DNA from: Ruminococcaceae bacterium UBA794
GTDB taxonomy: Bacteria > Bacillota > Clostridia > Oscillospirales > Ruminococcaceae
NCBI GenBank assembly: GCA_002304735.1
Contig: DBIU01000038.1
Span: 1 to 21,606, forward strand
DNA length: 21,606 bases
Reading direction: 5' to 3'
Below the pieces are notes generated by a model. It did no database searches, had not been told where the DNA came from, and was given only the letters and a program-made list of their open reading frames with translations. Below are positions 14,461 to 21,606 of this stretch, in pieces (positions within the stretch are counted from its first letter, which is position 1; each line of letters starts with the position of its first letter). The position numbers were made by a program, and so were the translations under genes.

Positions 14461-16953
14461 ATGGAAAAATATGACGTTACGGGAATGACCTGCGCGGCTT
14501 GCGCGGCTCGCGTGGAAAAAGCCGTAAAGAACGTTGCGGGAGTGCAAGACTGCGCGGTAAATCTGCTCACGAACACGATGACGGTCGAGGGCGGAGCGCC
14601 GTCGGATATCATAAGCGCGGTTGAAAAGGCGGGCTACGGCGCGTCAAAGGCGGGCGAAAAGCGCACGGAAAAGCCCTCCGCCGACAAGGAAACCGCGAAA
14701 ATGAAAACTCGTCTTTTCTGGAGCATAGGTTTTCTTCTCGTTTTGATGTATATTTCAATGGGCGCTGTGATGTGGGGATTTCCGCTGCCTGCGTTTCTCG
14801 CGGAGGACTGCGTTGCCGTGGGACTTGCAGAGCTTTTGCTTACGGGAATAATAATGGTGATTAACCAAAAATTCTTCATAAGCGGATTTCGCGGGATTAT
14901 CCGCAAATCGCCGAATATGGACACGCTCGTTGCGCTCGGAGCGGCGGCGTCTTTCGGATACAGCGTTTACGCGCTTTTTGTGATGTCGAACGCGCAGGCG
15001 GCAGACAACGCCGAGCACGCAATGCACTATATGCACGAGCTTTATTTCGAGAGCGCGGGAATGATTTTGACGCTGATTACGCTCGGAAAGCTGCTTGAAG
15101 CTTACTCTAAGGGCAAAACGACAAACGCGCTCAAGGGGCTTATGAAGCTCGCGCCGAAAACCGCCGTATTGATTGAAAACGGGATAGAAACGGTCGTTCC
15201 CGTGGAAGAAGTGAAAATCGGCGATATTTTCAGCGTTAAGCCGGGCGAAAGCGTGCCGGTTGACGGAATTGTGGTCGAGGGCGAAACCGCCGTTGACGAA
15301 AGTGCGCTCACGGGAGAGAGCGTTCCCGCAGACAAAATCGTCGGGGACGAGGTTTCCGCCGCAACTATCAATCAATCGGGATATATCCGCTGCCGAGCGA
15401 CAAGGGTCGGCGAGGATACCTCGCTGTCAAAAATAATCAAGATGGTAAGCGACGCGGCGGCGACAAAAGCGCCGATTGCAAAGGTCGCGGACAGGGTTTC
15501 GGGAGTGTTCGTTCCCGTTGTAATCGCGATTGCGCTTGTTACCGTACTCGTGTGGCTCTTGTGCGGATTTGGCGCGGGATACGCTCTGGAGCGCGGAATT
15601 TCCGTGCTTGTGATATCCTGCCCGTGTGCGCTTGGACTTGCGACGCCCGTTGCGATTATGGTCGGAAGCGGCGTCGGCGCGAAGAACGGAATTTTGTTCA
15701 AAACCGCCGTTTCGCTTGAGCAGACAGGCAAAACCGACATTGTTCTCCTCGACAAAACAGGCACGATAACCAAAGGTGCGCCCGAAGTCACGGACGTTTT
15801 TGCGGAGAATACTGATGAAAACGAGCTTTTGCAAACGGCTTTTTCTCTCGAAAAACGAAGCGAACACCCGCTTGCGGCGGCGATTGTGAGTTATGGAGAA
15901 AAGCGCGGCTTCACCGCGGAAGAACCGAGCGAATTTAAGGTTCTGCGCGGAAGCGGACTGTCGGCGACGCTCGGCGGAAAAGAATATATCGCGGGAAATC
16001 TGCGGCTTTGCGAAACCTATTGCGATATATCGAGAAAAGTGCGCGAAAGGGCGGAGCAATTCGCCGAAGAAGGAAAAACGCCGCTGTTTTTCTGTCGGGA
16101 ACAGAAGCTTCTCGGTATAATCGCGGTCGCGGACGCTATCAAAGAGGACAGCCCGAAAGCAATCTCGCAGCTCAAAAATATGGGCATAAAGACGGTTATG
16201 CTCACGGGCGACAACCGCAGAACAGCCGAGGCGGTCGGCAAAATCGCGGGAGTCGACGAGGTTATCGCGGAGGTTCTTCCGGGGGATAAGGAGGACGTTG
16301 TGCGCGAGCTTCAAAAGAGCGGAAAAGTTGCGATGGTCGGCGACGGAATTAACGACGCGCCCGCGCTCACCCGCGCAGATACGGGAATTGCGGTCGGCGC
16401 GGGAACGGATATCGCGATTGACGCGGCGGACGTTGTGCTGATGAAAAACACGCTGCTTGACGTTCCCGCGGCAATTCGGCTTTCGCGCTCGGCGCTTCGG
16501 AACATTCATCAGAATTTGTTCTGGGCGTTTTTCTACAATGTTATCGGGATACCGCTTGCGGCGGGAGTTTGGATTCCGCTGTTAAATCTGCGGCTCAGCC
16601 CGATGTTCGGAGCGGCGGCAATGAGCCTTTCAAGCGTTTTCGTTATCACAAACGCGCTTCGGCTTAATCTCGCCGATATTTATAACGAAAAGCACGACAG
16701 GAAAATCCGCGCAAAACGCGTGAAAAATAACGATAAGGAGAAGAATACAATGGAAGTTACAATGAAAATCGAGGGTATGATGTGCGGTCACTGCGAAGCG
16801 ACTGTGAAAAAGGCGCTCGAAGCAATTCCGAGCGTTATCGAGGCGGCGGTTTCTCACGAAAGCGGCACGGCTGTCGTAAAGCTCTCGGAAAAGACCGATT
16901 TTGAAGTATTGAAAAAAGCGGTTGAGGACAAGGATTACAAGGTGATTTCATAA
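14461..16953 (+). CDS. copA: Copper-exporting P1B-type ATPase CopA with fused C-terminal CopZ-like domain
   Basis: This membrane pump uses ATP to export Cu(I). Residues 1-70 are a heavy-metal-associated (HMA) domain with the CxxC pair C11/C14. The actuator loop has TGES, the membrane metal site is CPC (387-389), the phosphorylated aspartate is D431 in DKTGT, the nucleotide domain has the SEHP histidine H469, and the hinge is GDGINDAP (627-634). The last helices carry FFYNVIGIP and MSLSSVFVITNALRL, the Cu(I)-specific signatures. Unusually, residues 764-830 form a second HMA domain (GMMCGHC, C775/C778) after the last membrane helix, the size of a whole free CopZ chaperone; an AAGGAG site and ATG precede it in frame (see 16750). 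It is the second gene of the csoR operon. Confidence 0.95.
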   Translation: MEKYDVTGMTCAACAARVEKAVKNVAGVQDCAVNLLTNTMTVEGGAPSDIISAVEKAGYGASKAGEKRTEKPSADKETAKMKTRLFWSIGFLLVLMYISMGAVMWGFPLPAFLAEDCVAVGLAELLLTGIIMVINQKFFISGFRGIIRKSPNMDTLVALGAAASFGYSVYALFVMSNAQAADNAEHAMHYMHELYFESAGMILTLITLGKLLEAYSKGKTTNALKGLMKLAPKTAVLIENGIETVVPVEEVKIGDIFSVKPGESVPVDGIVVEGETAVDESALTGESVPADKIVGDEVSAATINQSGYIRCRATRVGEDTSLSKIIKMVSDAAATKAPIAKVADRVSGVFVPVVIAIALVTVLVWLLCGFGAGYALERGISVLVISCPCALGLATPVAIMVGSGVGAKNGILFKTAVSLEQTGKTDIVLLDKTGTITKGAPEVTDVFAENTDENELLQTAFSLEKRSEHPLAAAIVSYGEKRGFTAEEPSEFKVLRGSGLSATLGGKEYIAGNLRLCETYCDISRKVRERAEQFAEEGKTPLFFCREQKLLGIIAVADAIKEDSPKAISQLKNMGIKTVMLTGDNRRTAEAVGKIAGVDEVIAEVLPGDKEDVVRELQKSGKVAMVGDGINDAPALTRADTGIAVGAGTDIAIDAADVVLMKNTLLDVPAAIRLSRSALRNIHQNLFWAFFYNVIGIPLAAGVWIPLLNLRLSPMFGAAAMSLSSVFVITNALRLNLADIYNEKHDRKIRAKRVKNNDKEKNTMEVTMKIEGMMCGHCEATVKKALEAIPSVIEAAVSHESGTAVVKLSEKTDFEVLKKAVEDKDYKVIS
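16735..16953 (+). CDS. copZ: Possible internally initiated CopZ copper chaperone (in frame within copA)
   Basis: An AAGGAG ribosome binding site (16735-16740) lies 9 bases before an in-frame ATG at 16750, which opens a 67-residue HMA domain (MEVTMKIEGMMCGHCEATV) ending at the copA stop. The domain has the metal-binding CxxC at residues 12 and 15 of the short product and the length of a complete CopZ. The upstream residues (RVKNNDKEKNT) look like a former intergenic spacer read through. The same DNA could therefore give both a fusion and a free cytoplasmic chaperone that hands Cu(I) to CopA. The feature start is placed at the ribosome binding site. Production of the short form is inferred. Confidence 0.5.
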   Translation, partial: KEKNTMEVTMKIEGMMCGHCEATVKKALEAIPSVIEAAVSHESGTAVVKLSEKTDFEVLKKAVEDKDYKVIS

Positions 16954-16960
16954 CAAAATT

Positions 16961-16980
16961 CCCCCGTTTTCGGACGGGGG
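16961..16980. terminator. Bidirectional terminator between copA and comFB-like gene
   Basis: A 7-bp GC-rich stem CCCCCGT/ACGGGGG with loop TTTCGG lies between convergent genes. On the minus strand it is followed by AATTTTG, on the plus strand by a weaker ATTATCATTATT. Confidence 0.75.
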
Positions 16981-17004
16981 ATTATCATTATTCAAGAAAA
17001 AAAC

Positions 17005-17268
17005 TTACTTGTGCGTGGGATTTTTGAAAACAAGCGCGATGGCGTTTGAAACCGCGACGTTAATGTCAACCATACTCTGACGAAGCGTGGAATCAAGCTT
17101 TGTGAAAAGCTCGCCGTTGTGTGTGCTGACGTATTTTGCGGGGAGTTTGTTAAGCGCAATCGCGGTCATATCCTCAATGCAGCGCTCGCACTTACAGCAA
17201 TTCTCCGTTTTAAGCATTTCCTCAAGCTTATCGCTTACAATCTTTTCCATAACATTCACAAGAGCCAT
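17005..17268 (-). CDS. ComFB-like protein
   Basis: The 87-residue protein resembles late competence protein ComFB, a small zinc-binding protein encoded in the comF operon of Bacillus but widespread elsewhere as an orphan gene of unknown role. The family pattern is visible: an N-terminal helix (LVNVMEKIVSDKLEEML), a cysteine cluster CCKCERC (residues 24-30) with DMTAIALNKLPAKYV directly after it, and a C-terminal helix. Recent work on cyanobacterial homologues links the family to cyclic dinucleotide binding, but nothing here tests that. The start at 17268 has GAGGAAA upstream and a good promoter at 17316-17344. No competence genes are nearby, so a competence role should not be assumed. Confidence 0.8.
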   Translation of the reverse strand: MALVNVMEKIVSDKLEEMLKTENCCKCERCIEDMTAIALNKLPAKYVSTHNGELFTKLDSTLRQSMVDINVAVSNAIALVFKNPTHK

Positions 17269-17315
17269 AATATTTCCTCATTTCCGCGCCATTTTATTGC
17301 CGCTTATACAAATAA

Positions 17316-17344
17316 ATTATACATCATTTTGTGCGTTTTGTCAA
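17316..17344 (-). promoter_or_regulatory. Sigma-A promoter of the comFB-like gene
   Basis: Minus strand -35 TTGACA (17339-17344) and -10 TATAAT (17316-17321), both perfect, with a 17-bp spacer. Confidence 0.85.
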
Positions 17345-17375
17345 GCATTTTGACAAATTTTCCATAAATCTGCTT

Positions 17376-17406
17376 GTCATATCTGTCCAAAGCCGAGCAT
17401 AGAAAT
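17376..17406 (+). promoter_or_regulatory. Candidate sigma-E-type sporulation promoter
   Basis: GTCATATC (17376-17383), a 14-bp gap and CATAGAAAT (17398-17406) resemble the mother-cell sigma-E pattern (about ATATT, 13-15 bp, CATACA-T). No sigma-A promoter with normal spacing is visible for this gene, although a lone TTGACA stands at 17350. Confidence 0.45.
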
Positions 17407-17434
17407 AAAACAAAAACTATGGCGGAGGGATAAT

Positions 17435-18445
17435 ATGCGAGCAATTTCATTGACGAAGAAACAGATAAAGCGCGGGGCGGCGATTGCGGCTGCGGCAGCG
17501 GCGACGGCTGCTGTTATAATAACGGCGGCGGTGACTTCCGTGGGAACGAAGGCGCAGCAGCGGCAGGTTCCGATTTACCGCGTCGAGCGAAACGACAACA
17601 AGGTTGCGATAACATTCGACGTGGCTTGGGAGAACTCGAACACCGACGAGCTGATAGACATTCTCGATGAACACGGCGCAAAAGCAACGTTTTTCATCAC
17701 GGGAGATTGGTGCGACCGCTGCGCCGACGACGTGAAGAAGTTTGCGGACGCGGGTCACGAGATTGAAAATCACTCCGACAAGCACCCGCACGTTGAGGGA
17801 ATAAACGTGAACGATTTGATTAACGACACGCGCGAGTGTTCACGCAAAATCAAGATGATAACCGGCAGAGAGCCGACCTATTACCGCGCGCCTTACGGAG
17901 AATACGACGATTCGCTTCTGACGACGCTTGACGGAATGGGGCTGAAAACTATTCAGTGGGACGTGGACAGCGTTGACTGGAACAAGCCGACTTCAGAACA
18001 GATAACGAAAAAGGTTCTCGCAAACACAAAATCCGGCTCGATACTGCTCTTTCACAACGATTTGCAGAACACAACGGAAGCCTTGCCGAATATCCTCAAG
18101 GGCTTGAAGGAGAAAGGCTTTGAGTTTGTGACGATTGACGAGCTTGTTCTGCGCGAAAATTACACCATTGACGCGAACGGCGAGCAGCAGCCGACCGCGC
18201 AGAGCCTGAACCTCACCGACAAGCAGGTTGAGGAGGTAATGGCGAAATACCGCGGCGAGCTTACGGCGGCGGGAATGACCGAGGAACAGCTTGAAAAGGC
18301 TGCGAAAGCGGTTAAAAGCGGCGATTTGAGTGCGCTTCCCGAGGAGCTTCGGCCGCTCGCGCAGGAGGTTATCGCGCGGATTAAGAACGACACCTCCGAC
18401 GCATCGACGTCGTCACAAAGTGAAAACACGGGTTTGCAAAAGTAA
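17435..18445 (+). CDS. Polysaccharide deacetylase, PdaB-like (sporulation)
   Basis: The protein belongs to the NodB-fold carbohydrate esterases, which remove N-acetyl groups from cell-wall glycans. It has 336 residues: a basic N-terminus with one membrane segment (about 14-37), the catalytic domain (about 55-240) and a ~95-residue charged C-terminal extension (from about 240) not usual for PdaB. Motif 1 is TFDVAW (D62) rather than TFDDG, which is the PdaB variant in which the second aspartate is absent. Motif 2 is HSDKH (H113, H117), motif 3 RAPYGEY (from R151), and the last motif LFHND (H207). Loss of the second aspartate, a usual metal ligand, may lower or change activity. A GGAGGG site precedes the ATG. 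The putative sigma-E promoter fits a role in spore cortex or spore maintenance, but this is inferred. Confidence 0.85.
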   Translation: MRAISLTKKQIKRGAAIAAAAAATAAVIITAAVTSVGTKAQQRQVPIYRVERNDNKVAITFDVAWENSNTDELIDILDEHGAKATFFITGDWCDRCADDVKKFADAGHEIENHSDKHPHVEGINVNDLINDTRECSRKIKMITGREPTYYRAPYGEYDDSLLTTLDGMGLKTIQWDVDSVDWNKPTSEQITKKVLANTKSGSILLFHNDLQNTTEALPNILKGLKEKGFEFVTIDELVLRENYTIDANGEQQPTAQSLNLTDKQVEEVMAKYRGELTAAGMTEEQLEKAAKAVKSGDLSALPEELRPLAQEVIARIKNDTSDASTSSQSENTGLQK

Positions 18446-18457
18446 ATCCGCGAAGCA

Positions 18458-18491
18458 AAATCCGCCCTTGGCGAAAACCGAGGGCGGATTT
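18458..18491. terminator. Bidirectional terminator between the deacetylase and peptidase genes
   Basis: An 11-bp perfect stem AAATCCGCCCT/AGGGCGGATTT, extended by three further pairs, has a CGAAAA loop. A-rich and T-rich flanks on the two sides suit both of the convergent genes. Confidence 0.85.
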
Positions 18492-18512
18492 ATTATCTAC
18501 GCGTATTTATCG

Positions 18513-20624
18513 TTATTCGGCAGGCACGTCGAAATAAACATCGCCGTTGACGTCGATAACAACGGAAATCGCCGGCGTGTAATAATAGTTGCCGTAAACG
18601 TCGTAAAGCACCATCGAGAAGCTGAAAAAGCCGTCGCCGAGCGGGCTGTAATCAATCGGGATATCGCCGTTTACGGTGAAATCGACGCCCTCGATATAAT
18701 CGTTCGCTTCTTCCGTAACCGCAAGATAAAGCGGAGTAATCACGTCGCCGTCCTTAATCTTCACGGTTTCTCTGCCCGCAGCGCCCGTTTCTCCGTCAAT
18801 TCCGCCCCAAACGCCCATTACAGCCCAGCTGTATGTCGCCCAATCGTAGAGCAAACGCAGGTTTGTGCGCTTTCCGTTGAGGTTAATCGGGGAGGTGTAA
18901 ACGCTAACTTCGTCGGTCTTGCTTACAAGCTCAATCATTATCGGATATCCGTCAAGCGAAACCCACTGACCGTCGAAATTATCGTGAATTATCCCATAGT
19001 CAAGGTCCTCGGCGTTAACGTCGTCGTCCTCGCCGAGATAAAGGCTCGCGCCCTCGTATTCCCAAAACAGGCTGCACGTCGCATAATTAAGCTGCTCCAA
19101 GTCGGAAAGCTCGACGGTATAATTCCCGTTATCGTCGATATAGACGTTCTTTATGCCGATTGTGCTGTCGCTGTCAATCTGGCAGAAGCCCTCGTTAACG
19201 CCGACATCTCCGCTTGCGCTGTAATCGTCGCCCCAAATATCTTCGCAGTCGTTCGTTATGTGGCTGTTGTCATAGCCGAAAATATCGTTTCCGCTCGTTC
19301 CGTAAGCAATCTTGTCTGCAAGCGCGAGATACCAGCTGCTCGTGCATATTCCCGCGAACGTTGAAAGCTCCGTCGAGCCTTGAACCGAAAGCGGATAATA
19401 CAGCGAAAGTCCGCCCGCGGTCGGATGCTGCGAGCCGCTCGACTGACTGATTATCGCGTTCTCAAGCTTTGCTATCGTTTCCGAAGCGGAGGGAGCATAC
19501 GCCGAAACCGCTTCGAGAAGCCCCTTTAGGTCAACCATATTCGTGTAGCCCTCGGAACGGTTGTTTCCGCCGAAATTCTCCGCCTTGGATACTGCGCGGG
19601 CAATTTCCGTGAATTTCTCGCTCTCGTAAAGCTCGCGCGAAGTCTTGTCGAACGATACCAAAAGCTCGTCAAGCTTTGAAAGGTCGGTTATGGCAAAGGT
19701 CGCGACTTCCGCGTCGCCGTTATCAACGCAGTGCCGGTAATAGCTCTCGCACTGCATTTCACCGAGCTGCGCGCCGTTTGCGGACGGATTTTCAACAAGA
19801 TAATTCACGATATCCGTGTAATTCCAGCCGCCGCCCGGCTCGACTTCCTCCGAAGCGAACATATAATTCGCATAAGGAACGAGAATATTCGCCGTTTCAA
19901 GCGTACTCATAAGGCACGCGTCAAAGCCGATAAACTCGAACTTTTTCGGCATTTTATCGTAAACGGAATTGAGCGCCGCGTCAATTTCACGCAAAGAAAG
20001 GCTGTCGTTGTCGTTCTTTTCGTCAAAGCAAACTCCGTTTATGCTTCCGCCGCCGTGATTCCACAGCACAAGTCCCATATTCTCCGCGGGGTAGTTCTCA
20101 AGTCCCCACGAAACGAAGTCCGAAAGCGTCTGCGCATCGCCCATATTCGCGTCGGAAAGCTCGCCGACAAGGTTTGCGTCGCCGTTTTCAATGGAATAGC
20201 GCTGAATTGAGCTGTTGGAAACGCTGCTGTTCCATTCGTTCGTGCCGCCCGTCTGGAATATGATATGTACATCGTCGCTTCCATAGGCGTTTATCGCTTC
20301 TTCGATATCCGCCGAAGCCGCTCCGCCCTCGCTTTCAAGGTCCGTTCCGCAAAGGTAAACGAGAAGCGTCCAGCCGCTTCCGCCGGAATTTCCGCTTTTT
20401 TCGTTACGGCGGCTTATCGAAAGTCCTCCGTCTTTCATTGAAAGCAGCGTTGCGCCCTTTGTAAAGCCGCTTCCGTCGTCGATAACCGAGTTTTCGCCGG
20501 AGGGCTGCTTCGACGAGCTTGACGAGCTTCCGCTCTGTTCGGGCGTGCTTTCGATGTCGTCCGAGCAGCCCGTCAGCAGCATTGCCGCGGCAATCGCCGC
20601 AGCCGCAATTGATTTTATCTTCAT
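18513..20624 (-). CDS. Clostripain-family (C11) cysteine peptidase, predicted lipoprotein
   Basis: The 703-residue protein has a signal peptide ending in the lipobox LLTGC (C20), so it should be lipid-anchored on the outer face of the membrane. A serine-rich linker (about 30-45) follows. The peptidase domain carries the C11 signatures: WTLLVYLCGTDLES near 85-98, the catalytic histidine H190 in LWNHGGGS, and the catalytic cysteine C237 in FDACLMS. C11 enzymes usually cut after arginine or lysine; specificity here is not evident. The C-terminal ~250 residues are beta-rich with no motif I recognise. It is the second gene after a membrane protein, 20 bases apart with a GAGGTG site. Substrates are unknown; family members in gut bacteria include secreted proteases and self-processing enzymes. 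Confidence 0.92.
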   Translation of the reverse strand: MKIKSIAAAAIAAAMLLTGCSDDIESTPEQSGSSSSSSKQPSGENSVIDDGSGFTKGATLLSMKDGGLSISRRNEKSGNSGGSGWTLLVYLCGTDLESEGGAASADIEEAINAYGSDDVHIIFQTGGTNEWNSSVSNSSIQRYSIENGDANLVGELSDANMGDAQTLSDFVSWGLENYPAENMGLVLWNHGGGSINGVCFDEKNDNDSLSLREIDAALNSVYDKMPKKFEFIGFDACLMSTLETANILVPYANYMFASEEVEPGGGWNYTDIVNYLVENPSANGAQLGEMQCESYYRHCVDNGDAEVATFAITDLSKLDELLVSFDKTSRELYESEKFTEIARAVSKAENFGGNNRSEGYTNMVDLKGLLEAVSAYAPSASETIAKLENAIISQSSGSQHPTAGGLSLYYPLSVQGSTELSTFAGICTSSWYLALADKIAYGTSGNDIFGYDNSHITNDCEDIWGDDYSASGDVGVNEGFCQIDSDSTIGIKNVYIDDNGNYTVELSDLEQLNYATCSLFWEYEGASLYLGEDDDVNAEDLDYGIIHDNFDGQWVSLDGYPIMIELVSKTDEVSVYTSPINLNGKRTNLRLLYDWATYSWAVMGVWGGIDGETGAAGRETVKIKDGDVITPLYLAVTEEANDYIEGVDFTVNGDIPIDYSPLGDGFFSFSMVLYDVYGNYYYTPAISVVIDVNGDVYFDVPAE

Positions 20625-20644
20625 CTTAACACCTCAAATCACTC

Positions 20645-21436
20645 TCAGCCGCCGAAAAATCCAAGGAAATTGAAGCCGGTCGGCATAGGAATTGTGAACA
20701 TAAAAATCGTTCCGAAAATAAAGCCGCAAATCGCCACAATCGTGATAGCAAGTCTGTTCGGGAGTCTGCGGAACGTGCCGACAATGCCGAGCATAAACAG
20801 AACCACGGAGTAAATTACCGTCACGAGATTGAAGGTATCGCCCTTGCTGTTGTCCTTCTGTCCCTCAAGGAACACCTTTTCGCTCTCGTCAAGCTTTTCC
20901 TGCGCTTCATTATAATAAGCGTCGATAAATTCGGGCGAACCGAACGGGCTTTCGGTCGAAAGCGGGTCGTTCTTCACCCAATCAATGATTTGGTCCGCGT
21001 CAAAATCGAAGTTATAGTTGATTTTCGCAGCCATTTCATCGGAAAGGTTATCTGCGCAGATAAACTTTATCTTATACGCGCTTTCTCCCATTTTATCAAC
21101 ATCTCCGGTGGTGTCCGCGTACAGGATTTCAACCTCGTAGTCGCTTATCATATTCCACACCTGCATATCCTGAATAAGCTGCTGCGAAGCGTCGTTCCAG
21201 AGCGAATTTCCCTCGGACGCGAGATTGTTGCTCTTTGTGTAGTTCGTGGACATATTACCGCCGTGAAGCGAGCCTATCCAGCTTGCCCAAGCGGTCGCAA
21301 GAGCCGTAATGCCGAGAAATACCGCGATGATAATTTCAAGGATATCGTCCTTGCTGCGCTTTTTCTTGGGTTCGGGAGCCGTTTTAGCCGCCTCCTCCTT
21401 AACTTCTTCCTTAATCTCCTCTTTGATTTCTTCCAT
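20645..21436 (-). CDS. Hypothetical membrane protein with acidic repeat N-terminus
   Basis: I do not recognise a named family, though the layout resembles small DUF4337-type membrane proteins. The 263-residue protein starts with a cytoplasmic tract of charged repeats (KEEIKEEVKEE) and a basic KKKRSKDD. One membrane segment (about 31-53), a ~150-residue soluble, probably external domain rich in acidic residues and asparagine, and two close C-terminal membrane segments (about 205-225 and 232-252) follow. The terminal segment is PMPTGFNFLGFFGG. The start at 21436 has GGAGG 6 bases upstream. It is the first gene of a two-gene unit with the clostripain-family lipoprotein, which suggests that the two act in the same envelope compartment; no function is evident. 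Confidence 0.8.
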   Translation of the reverse strand: MEEIKEEIKEEVKEEAAKTAPEPKKKRSKDDILEIIIAVFLGITALATAWASWIGSLHGGNMSTNYTKSNNLASEGNSLWNDASQQLIQDMQVWNMISDYEVEILYADTTGDVDKMGESAYKIKFICADNLSDEMAAKINYNFDFDADQIIDWVKNDPLSTESPFGSPEFIDAYYNEAQEKLDESEKVFLEGQKDNSKGDTFNLVTVIYSVVLFMLGIVGTFRRLPNRLAITIVAICGFIFGTIFMFTIPMPTGFNFLGFFGG

Positions 21437-21504
21437 ATTATCCTCCGTTGTTGTTTTTGCACAAAATGACTATTATCTCTCACTTGTACATTATTTCGGA
21501 ATTT

Positions 21505-21533
21505 ATTATAACATATTTTTCTTGATTTGTCAT
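21505..21533 (-). promoter_or_regulatory. Sigma-A promoter of the membrane protein-peptidase unit
   Basis: Minus strand -35 ATGACA (21528-21533), 17-bp spacer, -10 TATAAT (21505-21510). The predicted leader is about 60 nt. The last 73 bases of the window show nothing else. Confidence 0.75.
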
Positions 21534-21606
21534 CACCTTTTTATGTGAAAATTTAATAATCCGAAGAATTTTTAATACGAGAAGTTAAGCGACTTGCAGA
21601 TAATAC

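Noticed and set aside
15427..16509. A 360-codon open frame antisense to copA
   Set aside because: It is a shadow of the copA frame with arginine-rich, low-complexity sequence and no start signal.
18330..19364. A 344-codon plus-strand frame overlapping the deacetylase end and the peptidase gene
   Set aside because: It crosses the terminator at 18458-18491 and lies antisense to the peptidase gene, without a ribosome binding site.

Overview
The window looks like chromosome from a Gram-positive anaerobe of the class Clostridia, most likely Oscillospiraceae/Ruminococcaceae-like. This is inference from gene content and style. Coding regions are of moderate GC with many GCG/CGC codons, and the AT-rich intergenic gaps carry textbook sigma-A promoters (TTGACA-17-TATAAT types) and strong AGGAGG-like ribosome binding sites. 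A small SRP RNA lies upstream of dnaX-ybaB-recR, a classic Firmicutes order. Other markers are a PdaB-like sporulation deacetylase, ComFB, clostripain-family peptidase and a CsoR-CopA copper operon. No phage, integrase, CRISPR array or tRNA gene was seen.

Layout. 1-1899: aspS (minus) with its promoter. 1940-2579: a small membrane protein with a proline/glutamine/alanine-rich linker and zinc ribbon (plus), ending at a strong terminator. 2600-3258: a cytidylate-kinase-like NTPase (minus). 3426-5314: a Na+/phosphate symporter-PhoU fusion (plus) and terminator. 5364-8886: a minus-strand cluster whose transcription begins at the SRP RNA gene and continues through a small anchored protein, dnaX, ybaB and recR. 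8887-9060: a 174-bp imperfect palindrome that looks like a MITE, sitting exactly between the SRP RNA promoter and the glmM promoter. 9085-10573: glmM (plus). 10590-10692: a 103-nt hairpin overlapping the clpB stop codon. 10686-14027: a minus-strand pair, an unrecognised ribbon-helix-helix-type protein followed by clpB. 14093-16980: the divergent csoR-copA copper operon, whose copA carries a complete CopZ-sized domain fused at its end. 17005-17344: comFB-like (minus). 17376-18491: PdaB-like deacetylase (plus). 18513-21533: a minus-strand two-gene unit of a membrane protein and a clostripain-family lipoprotein.

How it works together. Most of the window is housekeeping: tRNA charging, protein targeting (SRP RNA), clamp loading and recombination (DnaX, YbaB, RecR), peptidoglycan precursor supply (GlmM), protein disaggregation (ClpB) and phosphate uptake. 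The copper module is self-contained: CsoR sits on a pseudo-palindromic operator between the -35 and -10 of its own promoter and de-represses the exporter. The most unusual points are the CopA-CopZ fusion with a retained internal ribosome binding site, the two large palindromic elements at 8887-9060 and 10590-10692, and the RHH-clpB operon with an inverted repeat around its -10 box.
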